Assembly: GCF_009833965.1 (NCBI RefSeq)
Contig: NZ_CP047165.1
Coordinates: 434,001 to 498,000 of the forward strand
Length of the DNA: 64,000 bases
Reading direction: 5' to 3'
Origin: Pelistega ratti
GTDB lineage: Bacteria; Pseudomonadota; Gammaproteobacteria; Burkholderiales; Burkholderiaceae_B
Shown: one piece after another, positions 1-7,711 of the stretch
Layout of the letters: each line of letters opens with the position of its first letter
Position numbering within the stretch: position 1 is the first letter of the stretch
Made by a program: the position numbers and the translations under genes
Notes under the pieces: generated by a model
Seen by the model: the letters and a program-made list of their open reading frames with translations, nothing else
Database searches by the model: none
What the model was told of the DNA's origin: nothing

Positions 1-500
1 GAAAATAAAGGCATATAATGGATACCTGTCTGCTCTTCTACTTCTGAAACAATGGCTAAATCTGCACGGTGTGATAATAATAGCCCAACTGGATCAGTAT
101 GAAAGCCAGAAACAATATCTAATTCTACTCTTGGCCATAAGGGACGAAAAAAATCCATTGCAGGCATTAACCAATCAAAACAGGTATGGCATTCTACCGC
201 CACGCGTAGCTCACCCGCATCACCCTCTACAATTTGTGTAATATCACGTTCAGCCTCTGAAACAAGTGGCATAATATCTTTAGCTAATCGTAATAAACGC
301 TCACCAGCTGGTGTAAATTTAAGTGGTGATGATTTACGCTCAAAAAGGCTTGTCTGAAAATAATCCTCTAAACTTCTTATTTGATGGGATAATGCGGATT
401 GTGTTACGAATAATCGTTGTGCAGCCGTAGAAACCGTACCTGTTTCAGCTAACATAAGTAAAGTTTTTAGATGCTTAAATTCTATTGCTGTTGATTGCAT
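1..500 (-). CDS. metR: MetR-type LysR transcriptional regulator, 3' end cut by window edge
   Basis: The minus-strand frame opens with ATG at 498-500 and runs without a stop to base 1, giving about 166 residues of a regulator normally near 300. The N-terminus ([20 protein letters not shown]) leads into a LysR winged helix-turn-helix at roughly residues 20-45, with [17 protein letters not shown] as the recognition region. The effector domain starts near residue 90 and its end is outside the window. Divergence from metE with a 126-bp spacer is the classic metR/metE arrangement, in which MetR uses homocysteine as co-effector to activate metE. The LysR assignment is certain from sequence; the metR name rests on sequence character plus this context. 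Confidence 0.85.
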   Translation of the reverse strand, partial: MQSTAIEFKHLKTLLMLAETGTVSTAAQRLFVTQSALSHQIRSLEDYFQTSLFERKSSPLKFTPAGERLLRLAKDIMPLVSEAERDITQIVEGDAGELRVAVECHTCFDWLMPAMDFFRPLWPRVELDIVSGFHTDPVGLLLSHRADLAIVSEVEEQTGIHYMPLF

Positions 501-548
501 ACCATACCATTATTAAAAAAATTCATACAAATCACAAAAATATATCGT

Positions 549-577
549 TTGACTCATATTTTACTCTTCTTTACCAT
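549..577 (+). promoter_or_regulatory. candidate sigma-70 promoter of metE
   Basis: TTGACT (549-554) and TACCAT (572-577) are separated by 17 bases, about 50 bases before the metE start. The -35 matches consensus at 5 of 6 positions and the -10 at 4 of 6. I see no clear MetR TGAA-N5-TTCA box and no cobalamin riboswitch in this short spacer. Confidence 0.4.
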
Positions 578-626
578 AGCATTTACGTTTTTAGCGATAA
601 CAATTAATTTTTATAGGATAGTTTTT

Positions 627-2897
627 ATGAGTCAATTCCATATTTTAGGATACCCTCGTATTGGGGCAAAACGTGAATTAAAATTTGCCGTAGAGGCGTA
701 CTGGAAAGGTCAGCAAGATGAAAATCATGTGCAGACAGTTGCAGCTACCATTCGTGAACAAAACTGGCAAGTGCAAAAACAACATCAAGCTGCTTTTATC
801 AGTGTCAGTGACTTTTCATTTTATGATCATGTGTTAGATATTTTAGTAGCTGTTGGTGGTATTCCTCGCCGTTTCGGTTTCAATCCACAACAACTTAGCC
901 TTGCACAGTATTTCCAATTAGCACGTGGTAATGCCGAACAAGTGGCAATGGAAATGACCAAATGGTTTGATACTAATTATCACTATATTGTACCTGAGTG
1001 GTCAGTAGATACAGAATTTAGTCTGAATGCAGATCATCTTATCCAACAAATTCAGCAAGCTAAAACATTAAATCATGCGATTAAACCTACCCTATTAGGC
1101 CCTATTAGCTTATTATTTTTAGGTAAAGAAAAAGGTAGCTCATTTAATCGTTTAGATTTATTACCTAAACTTTTACCCGTTTATAAAGCCTTATTAGCAC
1201 AACTTAAAGCAGAAGATATTGAGTGGGTACAAATTGATGAGCCTATTCTTACACTAGACTTATCAGCCGAGTGGTTGGCTGCCTTCTTACCGACTTATAA
1301 AGCCTTACATCAAGAGGGATTATCTATTCTTTTAGCCACTTATTTTGGTGATGTGAGTGAACACCTTGCCTTATTACAAGATTTGCCAATTCAAGGTTTA
1401 CATATTGATGTGGTAAGAGCACCTCAACAATTGGATACCTTTGTAGAAAACTGGTCTAAAGATAAAGTGCTTTCTCTCGGCATTATTGATGGTCGTAATG
1501 TATGGCGTGCTGATTTACGCAAAATTCTGGATAAATTAACGACTATCAAAAATCAATGGAATAATAATCTATGGCTTGCACCAAGCTGTTCTTTATTACA
1601 TAGTCCGCAAGACTTAAGTATTGAAGAAAAACTTGATACCACTATCAAATCATGGTTAGCCTTTGCCCAACAAAAAGTAGAAGAACTATCCGTTCTTAAC
1701 AAAGCCCTTAACCAAGGTGAAGAAGCCGTATCGAATGAGCTTTTCCTCTCCTATGCTGCGGCAGAAGATCGCCGCACGAATAAACGTATTCATCAAGATG
1801 CGGTAAAAGCACGTCTTAGCCAATTACCTAAAGGAGCTGATCAACGTAAAAGTCCTTTTGCTACCCGTATTGCCGCACAACAAGCATGGTTAAACCTACC
1901 TCTTTTACCAACTACTACTATTGGCTCATTCCCACAAACCAGTGAAATTCGTCAAGCTCGTGCAGCTTTTAAAAAGGGTGAACTCAGCCTAGAGGCTTAT
2001 GAAACCGCCATGAAAAAAGAGATTGCTCATGTGGTTCAGGTACAAGAAGAATTGGACATTGATGTACCCGTTCATGGTGAAGCAGAACGTAATGATATGG
2101 TGGAGTATTTTGGCGAGCAACTGTCAGGTTTTGTCTTTACACAATTTGCTTGGGTACAAAGCTATGGTAGTCGTTGCGTAAAACCACCGATTATTTATGG
2201 TGATGTGTCTCGCCCTACGCCAATGACAGTCAAATGGTCTTCTTATGCACAAAGCCTTACCAAACGCCCTATGAAAGGTATGCTAACTGGGCCTGTTACT
2301 ATTCTACAATGGAGTTTTGTGCGTGATGATATTCCACGCAGTGAGGTAACTAAGCAAATTGCCCTTGCCTTAAATGATGAAGTATTAGATCTTGAGAAAG
2401 CAGGTATTAAAGTGATTCAAATTGATGAGCCTGCTATCCGTGAAGGTTTACCTTTAAAACGTAAAGATTGGGATACTTATCTTGATTGGGCATGTGAGGC
2501 ATTCCGTCTTAGCTCAAGTGGTGTAGAAGATAGTACACAAATCCATACCCATATGTGCTACTCTGAATTTAATGATATTTTACCCGCAATTGCCTCTATG
2601 GATGCTGATGTTATTACTATTGAAACATCACGTTCAGATATGGAATTATTAACGGCTTTTGGTGACTTCAAATATCCTAATGATATTGGCCCGGGTGTAT
2701 ATGATATTCATAGCCCTCGTGTACCAAGCGCAAAAGAAGTTACTCACCTCTTACGTAAAGCGTTAGAAGTCGTTGATGCTAAACGTCTATGGGTAAATCC
2801 AGACTGCGGATTAAAAACCCGTGCTTGGCCAGAAACCATTGATGCACTAAAAGTGATGGTACAAGTAGCTAAACAATTGCGTAAAGAACTAAGTTAA
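627..2897 (+). CDS. metE: 5-methyltetrahydropteroyltriglutamate--homocysteine methyltransferase (cobalamin-independent methionine synthase)
   Basis: MetE transfers the methyl group of 5-methyl-tetrahydrofolate polyglutamate to homocysteine, making methionine without B12. The protein has 756 residues, the usual MetE length, with two (beta-alpha)8 barrels. The zinc/homocysteine ligands fall where expected: H642 and C644 in [10 protein letters not shown]666 in TIETSRSD and C727 in [10 protein letters not shown] start at ATG 627 ([18 protein letters not shown]). The frame stays open back to 495, but the added 44 residues are hydrophobic, overlap the metR start and are absent from the family. It diverges from the metR-like gene, so homocysteine-responsive activation is likely. 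Confidence 0.97.
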   Translation: MSQFHILGYPRIGAKRELKFAVEAYWKGQQDENHVQTVAATIREQNWQVQKQHQAAFISVSDFSFYDHVLDILVAVGGIPRRFGFNPQQLSLAQYFQLARGNAEQVAMEMTKWFDTNYHYIVPEWSVDTEFSLNADHLIQQIQQAKTLNHAIKPTLLGPISLLFLGKEKGSSFNRLDLLPKLLPVYKALLAQLKAEDIEWVQIDEPILTLDLSAEWLAAFLPTYKALHQEGLSILLATYFGDVSEHLALLQDLPIQGLHIDVVRAPQQLDTFVENWSKDKVLSLGIIDGRNVWRADLRKILDKLTTIKNQWNNNLWLAPSCSLLHSPQDLSIEEKLDTTIKSWLAFAQQKVEELSVLNKALNQGEEAVSNELFLSYAAAEDRRTNKRIHQDAVKARLSQLPKGADQRKSPFATRIAAQQAWLNLPLLPTTTIGSFPQTSEIRQARAAFKKGELSLEAYETAMKKEIAHVVQVQEELDIDVPVHGEAERNDMVEYFGEQLSGFVFTQFAWVQSYGSRCVKPPIIYGDVSRPTPMTVKWSSYAQSLTKRPMKGMLTGPVTILQWSFVRDDIPRSEVTKQIALALNDEVLDLEKAGIKVIQIDEPAIREGLPLKRKDWDTYLDWACEAFRLSSSGVEDSTQIHTHMCYSEFNDILPAIASMDADVITIETSRSDMELLTAFGDFKYPNDIGPGVYDIHSPRVPSAKEVTHLLRKALEVVDAKRLWVNPDCGLKTRAWPETIDALKVMVQVAKQLRKELS

Positions 2898-2926
2898 GAT
2901 TATTGCTTTACACAGTAATTAATAAA

Positions 2927-2984
2927 TAAACCACCTTATTGACGCTATGATCCTTTTGATGGAAATAGGTATTAAGGTGGTTTA
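2927..2984. terminator. long-loop inverted repeat between metE and the convergent EamA gene
   Basis: A perfect 12-bp stem, TAAACCACCTTA (2927-2938) and TAAGGTGGTTTA (2973-2984), encloses a 34-base loop. It lies between two convergent genes, so a bidirectional terminator is the simplest reading. The loop is unusually long and there is no strong T run, so another role is possible. Confidence 0.45.
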
Positions 2985-3040
2985 AAGTTTACTGTTAGTT
3001 ACCGTCCAACTTATGAAAGGTAATAATTCATAAAATATCG

Positions 3041-3979
3041 TTATGTTTTGGAGAACTTAATAAGCCTGTGCTGATTTAGATTATTTAAAATAAGGGCAAT
3101 AACCGTAATAGAAGCACCTATTAATTGAACGTTACTAGCAACAACATTATTAAGAAAGGATACAAAGAAGGCTGTAATAGGAACAATATCCATAAACAGA
3201 ACCCCATTTGTCGGTGTTAGTATCCGATTACCCATATTCCAGCAAAGAACAGCTACTAGACCAGCTATAAATGCCATATAAAGAAGATGGGGAATCACAG
3301 CAACTACGGATGTAAAACTTGGTACTTGAACACTATGCGTTGCCATTAAAAAGAGGTCTATACTAATTACACTAATCATTCCGAGTAGCGTAGTCAATGT
3401 TGTATAGCGAACAGGACTCCAATGGGGAAAATGACTCCCTCCTATAGTATATAATACCCAGCACAAAGCCCCCAGAATAATAAGTGTATTAGCCGTTAAG
3501 TTAGTTGGTGAATTTATTAATGCGTACAGATCTCCATTGCTTAATACCAAAAAAACACCACTAAAAGAAAGTAAGATAAAAAAGACGGTACTAATATGTG
3601 GACGAACTTTTTTTAATACCCATATTGTTAAAATACTAAGCATTGGCATGGTTGCCATCATAATAGATGCGGTTAAAGCCCCTTTAGGACCGGCAAGATG
3701 CTGTCCCCAGAAAACAAGAAAACCAAAACCAGCAAATCCAAATGTGCCAAATAACCATGCTAAGCCCCATTTTTCACCCTTTAAATTAAAAGATTCCTTA
3801 CCTTCTTTTGCAAGCATTAATACCGCAAAGGCAAGACCGGCTATACCATACCGTAACGTTGTAAAATTAAATGGGTCTAAGTGAGTAAGGGCATCTGTCA
3901 TGATTGGAAACATCGTTCCCCAAGATACGGTCGCAATTAGACAAAATAAAATACCTTTTAAATATGATGAGTTATTCAT
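3041..3979 (-). CDS. EamA/DMT-superfamily small-molecule transporter
   Basis: The 312-residue, very hydrophobic protein has about ten membrane segments arranged as two EamA repeats (roughly residues 8-145 and 160-305). The N-terminal motif is SWGTMFPIMTDAL, with TLRYGIAGLAFA in the second helix, typical of the drug/metabolite transporter superfamily that includes YdcZ-, RhaT- and RarD-type exporters. It lies 29 bp downstream of the adenylate-forming ligase gene on the same strand, as the last gene of a three-gene unit with that ligase and a PLP decarboxylase. I infer that it exports, or less likely imports, the product or substrate of these enzymes. The substrate cannot be read from the sequence. 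Confidence 0.85.
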   Translation of the reverse strand: MNNSSYLKGILFCLIATVSWGTMFPIMTDALTHLDPFNFTTLRYGIAGLAFAVLMLAKEGKESFNLKGEKWGLAWLFGTFGFAGFGFLVFWGQHLAGPKGALTASIMMATMPMLSILTIWVLKKVRPHISTVFFILLSFSGVFLVLSNGDLYALINSPTNLTANTLIILGALCWVLYTIGGSHFPHWSPVRYTTLTTLLGMISVISIDLFLMATHSVQVPSFTSVVAVIPHLLYMAFIAGLVAVLCWNMGNRILTPTNGVLFMDIVPITAFFVSFLNNVVASNVQLIGASITVIALILNNLNQHRLIKFSKT

Positions 3980-4008
3980 AAAAAGAGTTCCTTAAAATAA
4001 TGATACAT

Positions 4009-5508
4009 TTACTGACTATCTAATCCAAAAATATTAAAAATTTCATTTATTCTTACTTTTCCGCTAGGACTATATGGAATTGTAGTAACTTCTTTTACAC
4101 TAAAATTGTGATACCCTAGCTGTTCTGCTAATTCTCGAATAGCAATTAGCTTTTGCTCTTCATCTATCAATTTCGACTCTGATGAACTAAAAATACATAA
4201 AATTTGATTTTCTTCTTTTAGTCTTAATGTGGTTAATGCTATATCTTTAATAAAAAATAGATTTCTTATTGCATTTTCAAGATGATAGATATCATCTTTA
4301 CAAGAGGAATTTCCGTTACGATTCATAAGAATTAATCTATTTTCTCTAATATATCCATAATCAGGCATAATAAAAAATTTTTTATTATTAATAGTAATAA
4401 ACGGATTTTTTCCATCCTTATATTGATCCATTAACATATAACTAGAAATAGCTACCTTTCCAGGAATACTAGATTGTATAGGAGTATTATCTTCATTTAG
4501 AATAATAACTTGATTGCCTTCAAAAGCTTTTCCTACACTTTCTGGACATATTTTCATATCAAATGAGTCTGCCAATACATTGACTCCCGTTTCGGTACAA
4601 CCATAATACTCACATAAAACATCACCGAATATACTAATAGCATCAAGTTTTTGTTGAATAGGAAAATGACTTCCTCCAACCAAAATCCATTTAAGGTGAG
4701 GTGTTAAATTATTTTCCTTTACTAAATTAATTAATTTAGTGAGCAAAATAGGAGTCATTACTGTAGTTTTTATAGGATTTGTTGTTATAGCTTTTAGCAT
4801 TTCTTCATTATTACTTTGGTCAACTAAGTATAGTGTTGCTCCTAGTCCCATAAACATTCTTGCCCAACTATTACCTGCGGCATGATATAAGGGAAGTATA
4901 AGCATAAACCCATCATCTTTACAAAAATTAAACCTTTGTATAAACCAACTAAATCGTTTAGATTCAAAGGTGTTGTGTCGTATGACAACCTTAGGAATTG
5001 AACTAGTACCTGATGTTAATGAAATAGAGCAAAACTTAGGAGGAATATGCTTAGAAAGTAAATTATCTAAATCTTCGCTATATAATTCTCCAGAATTAAT
5101 TTGACTCAAAATAGCATTATTATGAATATTTATTACCTTCAAATTATGTATTTTTAAAGAATCTATTTCATTAGTTGAATACAAATCAGAAGATACTAAT
5201 AATAAACTTGGATTAATTTTTATTAATAGCTTTTTTACTGTACTTAATGGAAGAGAATAATCTATTCCTGTTACTGGAATTTTGAGCGTTGCTAATGCTG
5301 CTAACCAGCAAATAATGTCTACGTTATTTTTTGTTAAATAACAAACTGATACTAACTCTTTAGTTTGAAATTTAGTCAATAAAAACATTAATAACTGATT
5401 TGTTTTTTCTAAAATATCTTCCCATGTATACTTACTATTTTTATCTACAATACAAATCTTTTCTTTATATAACTGTGTAAAATTTCTTAGATCTTTAATA
5501 GAAATCAT
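4009..5508 (-). CDS. adenylate-forming (ANL superfamily) ligase, substrate unknown
   Basis: The 499-residue protein has the ANL architecture: a large N-domain and a small C-domain from about residue 395. Motif A3 is TSGTSSIPK (165-173), A5 is YGCTET (302-307), an aspartate that may correspond to the GD motif sits in MPDYGY (383), and the C-terminal catalytic lysine is K484 in PYSPSGKV. The hinge differs from the usual R-x-D-x-x-K-x-x-G: here the segment is MNRNGNSSCKDDIYHLENAI. There is no carrier-protein or thioesterase domain. The gene sits 17 bp after a PLP decarboxylase gene and before an EamA transporter. It probably activates an acid as an acyl-adenylate and then forms an amide or CoA ester; joining an acid to the amine made by the decarboxylase is my inference. 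Codon use is strongly AT-biased. Confidence 0.8.
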   Translation of the reverse strand: MISIKDLRNFTQLYKEKICIVDKNSKYTWEDILEKTNQLLMFLLTKFQTKELVSVCYLTKNNVDIICWLAALATLKIPVTGIDYSLPLSTVKKLLIKINPSLLLVSSDLYSTNEIDSLKIHNLKVINIHNNAILSQINSGELYSEDLDNLLSKHIPPKFCSISLTSGTSSIPKVVIRHNTFESKRFSWFIQRFNFCKDDGFMLILPLYHAAGNSWARMFMGLGATLYLVDQSNNEEMLKAITTNPIKTTVMTPILLTKLINLVKENNLTPHLKWILVGGSHFPIQQKLDAISIFGDVLCEYYGCTETGVNVLADSFDMKICPESVGKAFEGNQVIILNEDNTPIQSSIPGKVAISSYMLMDQYKDGKNPFITINNKKFFIMPDYGYIRENRLILMNRNGNSSCKDDIYHLENAIRNLFFIKDIALTTLRLKEENQILCIFSSSESKLIDEEQKLIAIRELAEQLGYHNFSVKEVTTIPYSPSGKVRINEIFNIFGLDSQ

Positions 5509-5525
5509 TTGATTTTCCCTTGGAT

Positions 5526-6845
5526 TTATGAATAAACTACTGTATAACCACTAGTTATATAACTAGTAAGTTTATCTTTAACTGTTTTATCAAGTTTGTC
5601 AGCAATTTCTCCCTCTTTCAGATAAATATTCTTTTTTTCTTTTATGATTTCTGCTAATGCTGATATAAGCATTTCAACTAATAATTCATTTATTCCAATA
5701 TGAAAGTTAAGTAATAGATAGTTATCAATAAATCTATTAATATAAATCCCCTCCTGTTCTAGTCGTTTTTTTATTTCAAAACCTGTCCCTATTTGTGAAA
5801 CATCTAACATAACTTTTGATGAATCTTGATGAATATGCCATTGAGAATATAAATTTGAGTGATATATTTTTAGTTCTTTGAAAAATATAGATGATTCTAT
5901 TAAATTAATAAATTTATTCGCCAAGTTTTTAGTATGTAATGCTAACTCTTCCCCATAAGTTCTAATCATTGATTGAGCAATATCTAAAGATGATAAGATT
6001 GAGTAGTTAGGGGATGTTGTATGTATACTGTATCTTGCTATTTCTATCCTTTCAGCTAAGTTTTTTCTCCCCTTACAATGAATAATTGATGCTTGACGGA
6101 GACAAAAAAGAGATTTATGAGCAGAATGTGTGCATACTATTTCTAAGTCTGGATACTTATCCAAGAGTTCTTGAACATTCATTGCAGTTAATTCTTTATG
6201 TGATGAGTTAAAGTAATTTAGACTACCCCATGCCTCATCAATAAGAAATTTTCTTGTTTTAATTCCTGCGGATATTAAGTTTTTAATAACACTTGGAATA
6301 TCATAAATCATTCCCTCATATGATTGTGCAGTAAGGATAATTAAGTCAATATAGTTTTCTGTCTTTTGTAGTGATAATAATAATTTTTCTAAATTCTCAT
6401 ATGACCAAGCAGTTATATCATTATTATCATCCTTTATATCAGGTTTAAGGTAAACAACCTCAGCACCTATAGAACGAGTATAAAAATGTATTGATTGATG
6501 ACAATTTTTATCAATAATAATTTTTTTCCCTTTCTCATATAAAGCAAAAATAGCTATTTGGTTAGCAACACTTGTTCCTGAAGTTACATAAAATGAATAA
6601 TCTGCTCCATAAAGATCAGCAGTTAATCTTTGAGATTCTGCGATAACTCCTTTAGAAAAAAAGAAATTATCAAACATTTCTCCAGTAATTGAACATTCTA
6701 AACTAGGAAATAAATGTGTATAATCTCCTATAACATCACTTTTAATTCGATTAGCAATAGGAAGAGCATGAAAGGAATAAATATTTTTTTCAAATAATTT
6801 TTCCAATTTTTTTGCAATTGGAGCATTGTTTATAATATTTTGCAT
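5526..6845 (-). CDS. short Orn/Lys/Arg decarboxylase-fold PLP enzyme
   Basis: The 439-residue fold-type-I PLP protein shows the Orn/Lys/Arg decarboxylase pattern. It has SFHALPIAN near residue 24 (family: FHTPGHK), TSGTSVANQ at 88-96 (phosphate region), DKNCHQSIH around 112-120 (ring-stacking histidine), DEAWG at 203-207 (pyridine-nitrogen aspartate) and HSAHKSLFCLRQAS with the Schiff-base lysine at K244. It lacks the N-terminal wing domain and most of the C-terminal domain of inducible LdcI/SpeF/AdiA enzymes, which exceed 700 residues. The most likely reaction is decarboxylation of a basic or related amino acid to an amine. It is first in a unit with an ANL ligase and an EamA transporter. 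The ribosome site is AGGATGACCTT just before ATG. The substrate is unknown. Confidence 0.78.
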   Translation of the reverse strand: MQNIINNAPIAKKLEKLFEKNIYSFHALPIANRIKSDVIGDYTHLFPSLECSITGEMFDNFFFSKGVIAESQRLTADLYGADYSFYVTSGTSVANQIAIFALYEKGKKIIIDKNCHQSIHFYTRSIGAEVVYLKPDIKDDNNDITAWSYENLEKLLLSLQKTENYIDLIILTAQSYEGMIYDIPSVIKNLISAGIKTRKFLIDEAWGSLNYFNSSHKELTAMNVQELLDKYPDLEIVCTHSAHKSLFCLRQASIIHCKGRKNLAERIEIARYSIHTTSPNYSILSSLDIAQSMIRTYGEELALHTKNLANKFINLIESSIFFKELKIYHSNLYSQWHIHQDSSKVMLDVSQIGTGFEIKKRLEQEGIYINRFIDNYLLLNFHIGINELLVEMLISALAEIIKEKKNIYLKEGEIADKLDKTVKDKLTSYITSGYTVVYS

Positions 6846-7079
6846 AAGGTCATCCTAAATAAAGATAATTTTTACGTAAAATAATATTTCAAATAAAGAG
6901 CTTATTCGTTTTGAATGAATTCATAAATGCTGATGAGCGTGACTGTACTATTTATTAATGACAAATTAATGATAAATTAATAAAAATGTAAATAGTAATA
7001 AATTATTCTTAGAACTGTATTAAATTAATAATTATGTTAGTCTATGAAAATATATATAAGTCATTGTAAACTAAAGAAG

Positions 7080-7113
7080 TTTAATATAAAAACTACTTGA
7101 TTTTTATATTAAA
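7080..7113. repeat. AT-rich 13-bp inverted repeat
   Basis: TTTAATATAAAAA (7080-7092) is perfectly complementary to TTTTTATATTAAA (7101-7113), with an 8-base loop. It has no G/C pairs and lies about 235 bp upstream of the decarboxylase start. It could be an operator or mobile-element residue; it is weak as a terminator. Confidence 0.5.
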
Positions 7114-7249
7114 GGTAGACACTCAATTAGCACATATCGATATGCTTAGTATTAATCCTAATTCAGCTATACTCTTTTTACTAAGAAATTTAAAAATTTA
7201 ATTTACTAACTATTGTTTAATCTTAGAAGTAGATGGACTTTTTAAGGTA

Positions 7250-7388
7250 TGTCCTCAATTTCTTTTTCATCAATTCTTAGCTAAGAATTGATAGTATTTA
7301 TTTGAAAATAAGTGATAATTTCTTATAAATACACCCTCCAACAAGCCTATTTTTAGTTGATGATAAGGAGTTCTATAAATTGAGGACA
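7250..7388. mobile_element. MITE-like element with TA-flanked terminal inverted repeats
   Basis: TGTCCTCAATTT (7250-7261) and AAATTGAGGACA (7377-7388) form perfect 12-bp terminal inverted repeats. Each end is flanked by TA (7248-7249 and 7389-7390), the target duplication used by the IS630/Tc1-mariner group. Inside is a perfect 20-bp palindrome (7271-7290). The 139-bp element has no reading frame, so it would be non-autonomous. No second copy was noticed in this window. Confidence 0.5.
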
Positions 7389-7443
7389 TACTCTAATATT
7401 ACTAAATAAGAACTATTTTTGGGAGTAAATGAAAAGGAAATAA

Positions 7444-7548
7444 GTTATAGTAGATAAAGTAGATGTATTTGAGACATTGAAAAAGATAAGATTTTACTAC
7501 TATCGTACAAAATGCCAAAAAGTGCTTGGCAAGTCTAAAATAAAATAA
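7444..7548 (+). pseudogene. possible C-terminal remnant of an IS3-family transposase
   Basis: A 34-codon open stretch ends with a segment reading IRFYYYRTKCQKVLGKSK. This resembles the I-x-FYN-x-x-R-x-Q-x-x-LG-x-x-SP tail of IS150-group integrases. No upstream DDE catalytic part is present. The match is short and judged by eye only. Confidence 0.22.
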
Positions 7549-7635
7549 GATTGACAATGATTCTTTCTTTTATTTTTAAAGGAAGATAAATTTTAATTTA
7601 ACTTCGAGTATTAAAAGAAAACAATTAAAATTGAT

Positions 7636-7665
7636 ATTTAGGGCTAATCTGACACAGCCCTAAAT
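7636..7665 (-). terminator. terminator-like hairpin after the GajB-like gene
   Basis: ATTTAGGGCT (7636-7645) pairs with AGCCCTAAAT (7656-7665) around a 10-base loop, 47 bp past the helicase stop. A short T run follows on the minus strand after five other bases, so the tail is imperfect. Confidence 0.5.
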
Positions 7666-7711
7666 TTCATATATTGAGTAAGTAAAAATATGATAAGGTA
7701 GTGAAACTCTT

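Larger units (their letters stand above)
6846..7711. other. 866-bp gene-free stretch between the PLP decarboxylase and the GajB-like helicase
   Basis: No frame of credible length is open on either strand. The stretch holds the upstream region of the decarboxylase operon, an AT-rich hairpin (7080-7113), a 139-bp MITE-like element (7250-7388), a possible transposase tail (7444-7548) and a terminator-like hairpin for the helicase (7636-7665). The mixture looks like insertion scar tissue rather than a single functional region. Confidence 0.6.

Noticed and set aside
495..626. N-terminal extension of metE by 44 codons
   Set aside because: The extension overlaps the metR start, is hydrophobic and is absent from the MetE family; ATG 627 gives the standard N-terminus.
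501..626. Cobalamin or SAM riboswitch upstream of metE
   Set aside because: The spacer is only 126 bp and shows none of the conserved riboswitch stems.
6846..7711. Hidden acyl-carrier-protein or anti-defence gene in the gap
   Set aside because: I looked for short frames with a carrier-type serine motif or good ribosome sites and found none convincing.
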